Both the position numbers and the translations under genes were made by a program. The notes beneath the pieces are model-generated. The model ran no database searches. It was not told the DNA's origin and saw nothing but the letters and a program-made list of their open reading frames with translations. From Euprymna scolopes (Eukaryota; Mollusca; Cephalopoda; Sepiida; Sepiolidae), in contig CM044488.1 of assembly GCA_024364805.1 (NCBI GenBank), positions 128,783,128-128,823,127 of the forward strand: 40,000 bases of DNA, given 5' to 3'. Of the stretch, positions 39,216 through 40,000 are shown piece by piece. The stretch's first letter is position 1. The number at the start of each line of letters is the position of its first letter.

Positions 39216-40000
39216 CATATTAATAAATGCTTTTAATATTAGATAGTATTTCAGTCATTCTGTATTATACTACGTTTTTGTTGATGCCACTATTACAAAA
39301 CAAAGGCGTTTTTAATCTGCGGGGCTGGGGATAAACAAAGAATACCACAAGCGGAAAAAAATCATGTAAGAATCTCATTTTTCACTTAGTGATATTCTTT
39401 ATTTAATCAAAGTCCTGCAAAGTAAATAAATCCTTTGTTTAGTAAAATTAGATCAACAAATGAACGCAGCATGAGGCACACCATACTAATTATCATTTCT
39501 CAATTTCAGGAATCCTAAAATTATATAGAGATTTGTATAGTTACATCTAAACCTTGATGTAGCAATTTGTGGCAGTTAGAACCCCCAGAATCATAACATA
39601 TACTTTTCTAACATACTTTTGTTTATACATTTTTCGTTATAGCATCGTGTTTGTTTCGATTATTATTGGCCTGCAAGGTTACAACATGAATCTATCAAAA
39701 GAAGTCATTTTTATCCTTGGGGTTTATTATATTACTAATTCATTGCTGGGAAAACAACTTAGGAACAATAAAGAATTCTTTAACATAAAAAAAATCTGCT
39801 CCTTGGTGTTGATACAATACTTATATCAATTTCTATCTCTACCTTGCTTTGAACTAATGTTGAATACCTTTTGTCAACTTTTTTGTTGAGTGTGTGTGTT
39901 TGAACCAAAAAGCAGAAAATGCTTGTCAAAGCGAAGCGTAAGAGGCAGAATTCAAAGCTGTGTAACTCAAGAACATTTGCGTTGATAAATAACATTTAAT
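39216..40000. other. No recognisable gene
   Basis: A 106-codon plus-strand frame at 39569-39889 begins at GTG, not ATG. It is hydrophobic through AT bias and shows no motif. The end of the window is otherwise unassigned. Confidence 0.5.

Noticed and set aside
39569-39889. 106-codon hydrophobic frame near the window end
   Set aside because: Its start is GTG, not ATG, the composition follows AT bias, and no motif or splice context supports it.

Overview
The window looks like AT-rich intergenic or intronic DNA from a lophotrochozoan animal, most likely a mollusc and plausibly a cephalopod. That guess rests on the mixture of repeats: tRNA-derived SINEs, small non-autonomous Helitron-like elements with CTAG ends, degenerate non-LTR and Penelope-type fragments, long TA/CA microsatellites, and the short GGGAGATAAC-type words common in molluscan non-coding DNA. 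I found no convincing intact host protein gene, no rRNA, no true tRNA gene and no CRISPR array. Nearly everything recognisable is a decayed transposable element or a simple repeat.

Layout. 1-1600: low-information DNA with small repeat tails and a 47-bp duplication. 1713-2886 and 6264-7874: two related Tc1-type transposons with ~225-bp inverted repeats carrying inner and outer direct repeats; the first has lost the end of its transposase. Between them lie a tRNA-type SINE (3010-3170), a Helitron-like element (3180-3749), a 92-bp MITE (4695-4786), a 12-bp satellite (4803-5238) and a possible piggyBac fragment. 8-12 kb: a foldback MITE, SINE debris and a Penelope-like reverse transcriptase fragment (10.6 kb). 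12.06-12.5 kb: a 440-bp purine-only tract. 13-15.2 kb: LINE tail, SINE, and a 548-bp foldback with two ~229-bp arms. 15.28-15.6 kb: 37-bp satellite. 15.64-17.63 kb (minus): a 5'-truncated LINE whose RT reading ends in three C2H2 zinc fingers, abutting a Tc1 transposase end.

17.9-25.5 kb: a possible small exon, a ~32-bp satellite, a 40-bp repeat with GGGCGTGG boxes, a LINE tail, a pogo/Tigger-like MITE, a second Penelope-like fragment, a SINE, and a dense cluster of Helitron-like elements, two of them head to head and two apparently tail to head. 25.6-33.4 kb: three copies of one Helitron-like family plus LINE tails on both strands, and an unrecognised ~500-bp repeat present twice, each copy interrupted by later insertions (one is a SINE-like element with a clear 12-bp target duplication). 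32.42 kb: a TTAA-bounded junction followed by a tiny ATG exon and a perfect splice donor. 33.4-40 kb: mostly featureless, with foldbacks, a repeat shared in inverse orientation with 24.2-24.65 kb, and microsatellites.

No set of genes here works together as a pathway. The content is an archive of insertions whose relative order can partly be read. The best candidates for something not routinely described are the zinc-finger-tailed LINE, the Helitron-like elements that contain tRNA-like promoter boxes, and the large foldback at 14.6-15.2 kb. All calls come from reading by eye; no database search was possible.
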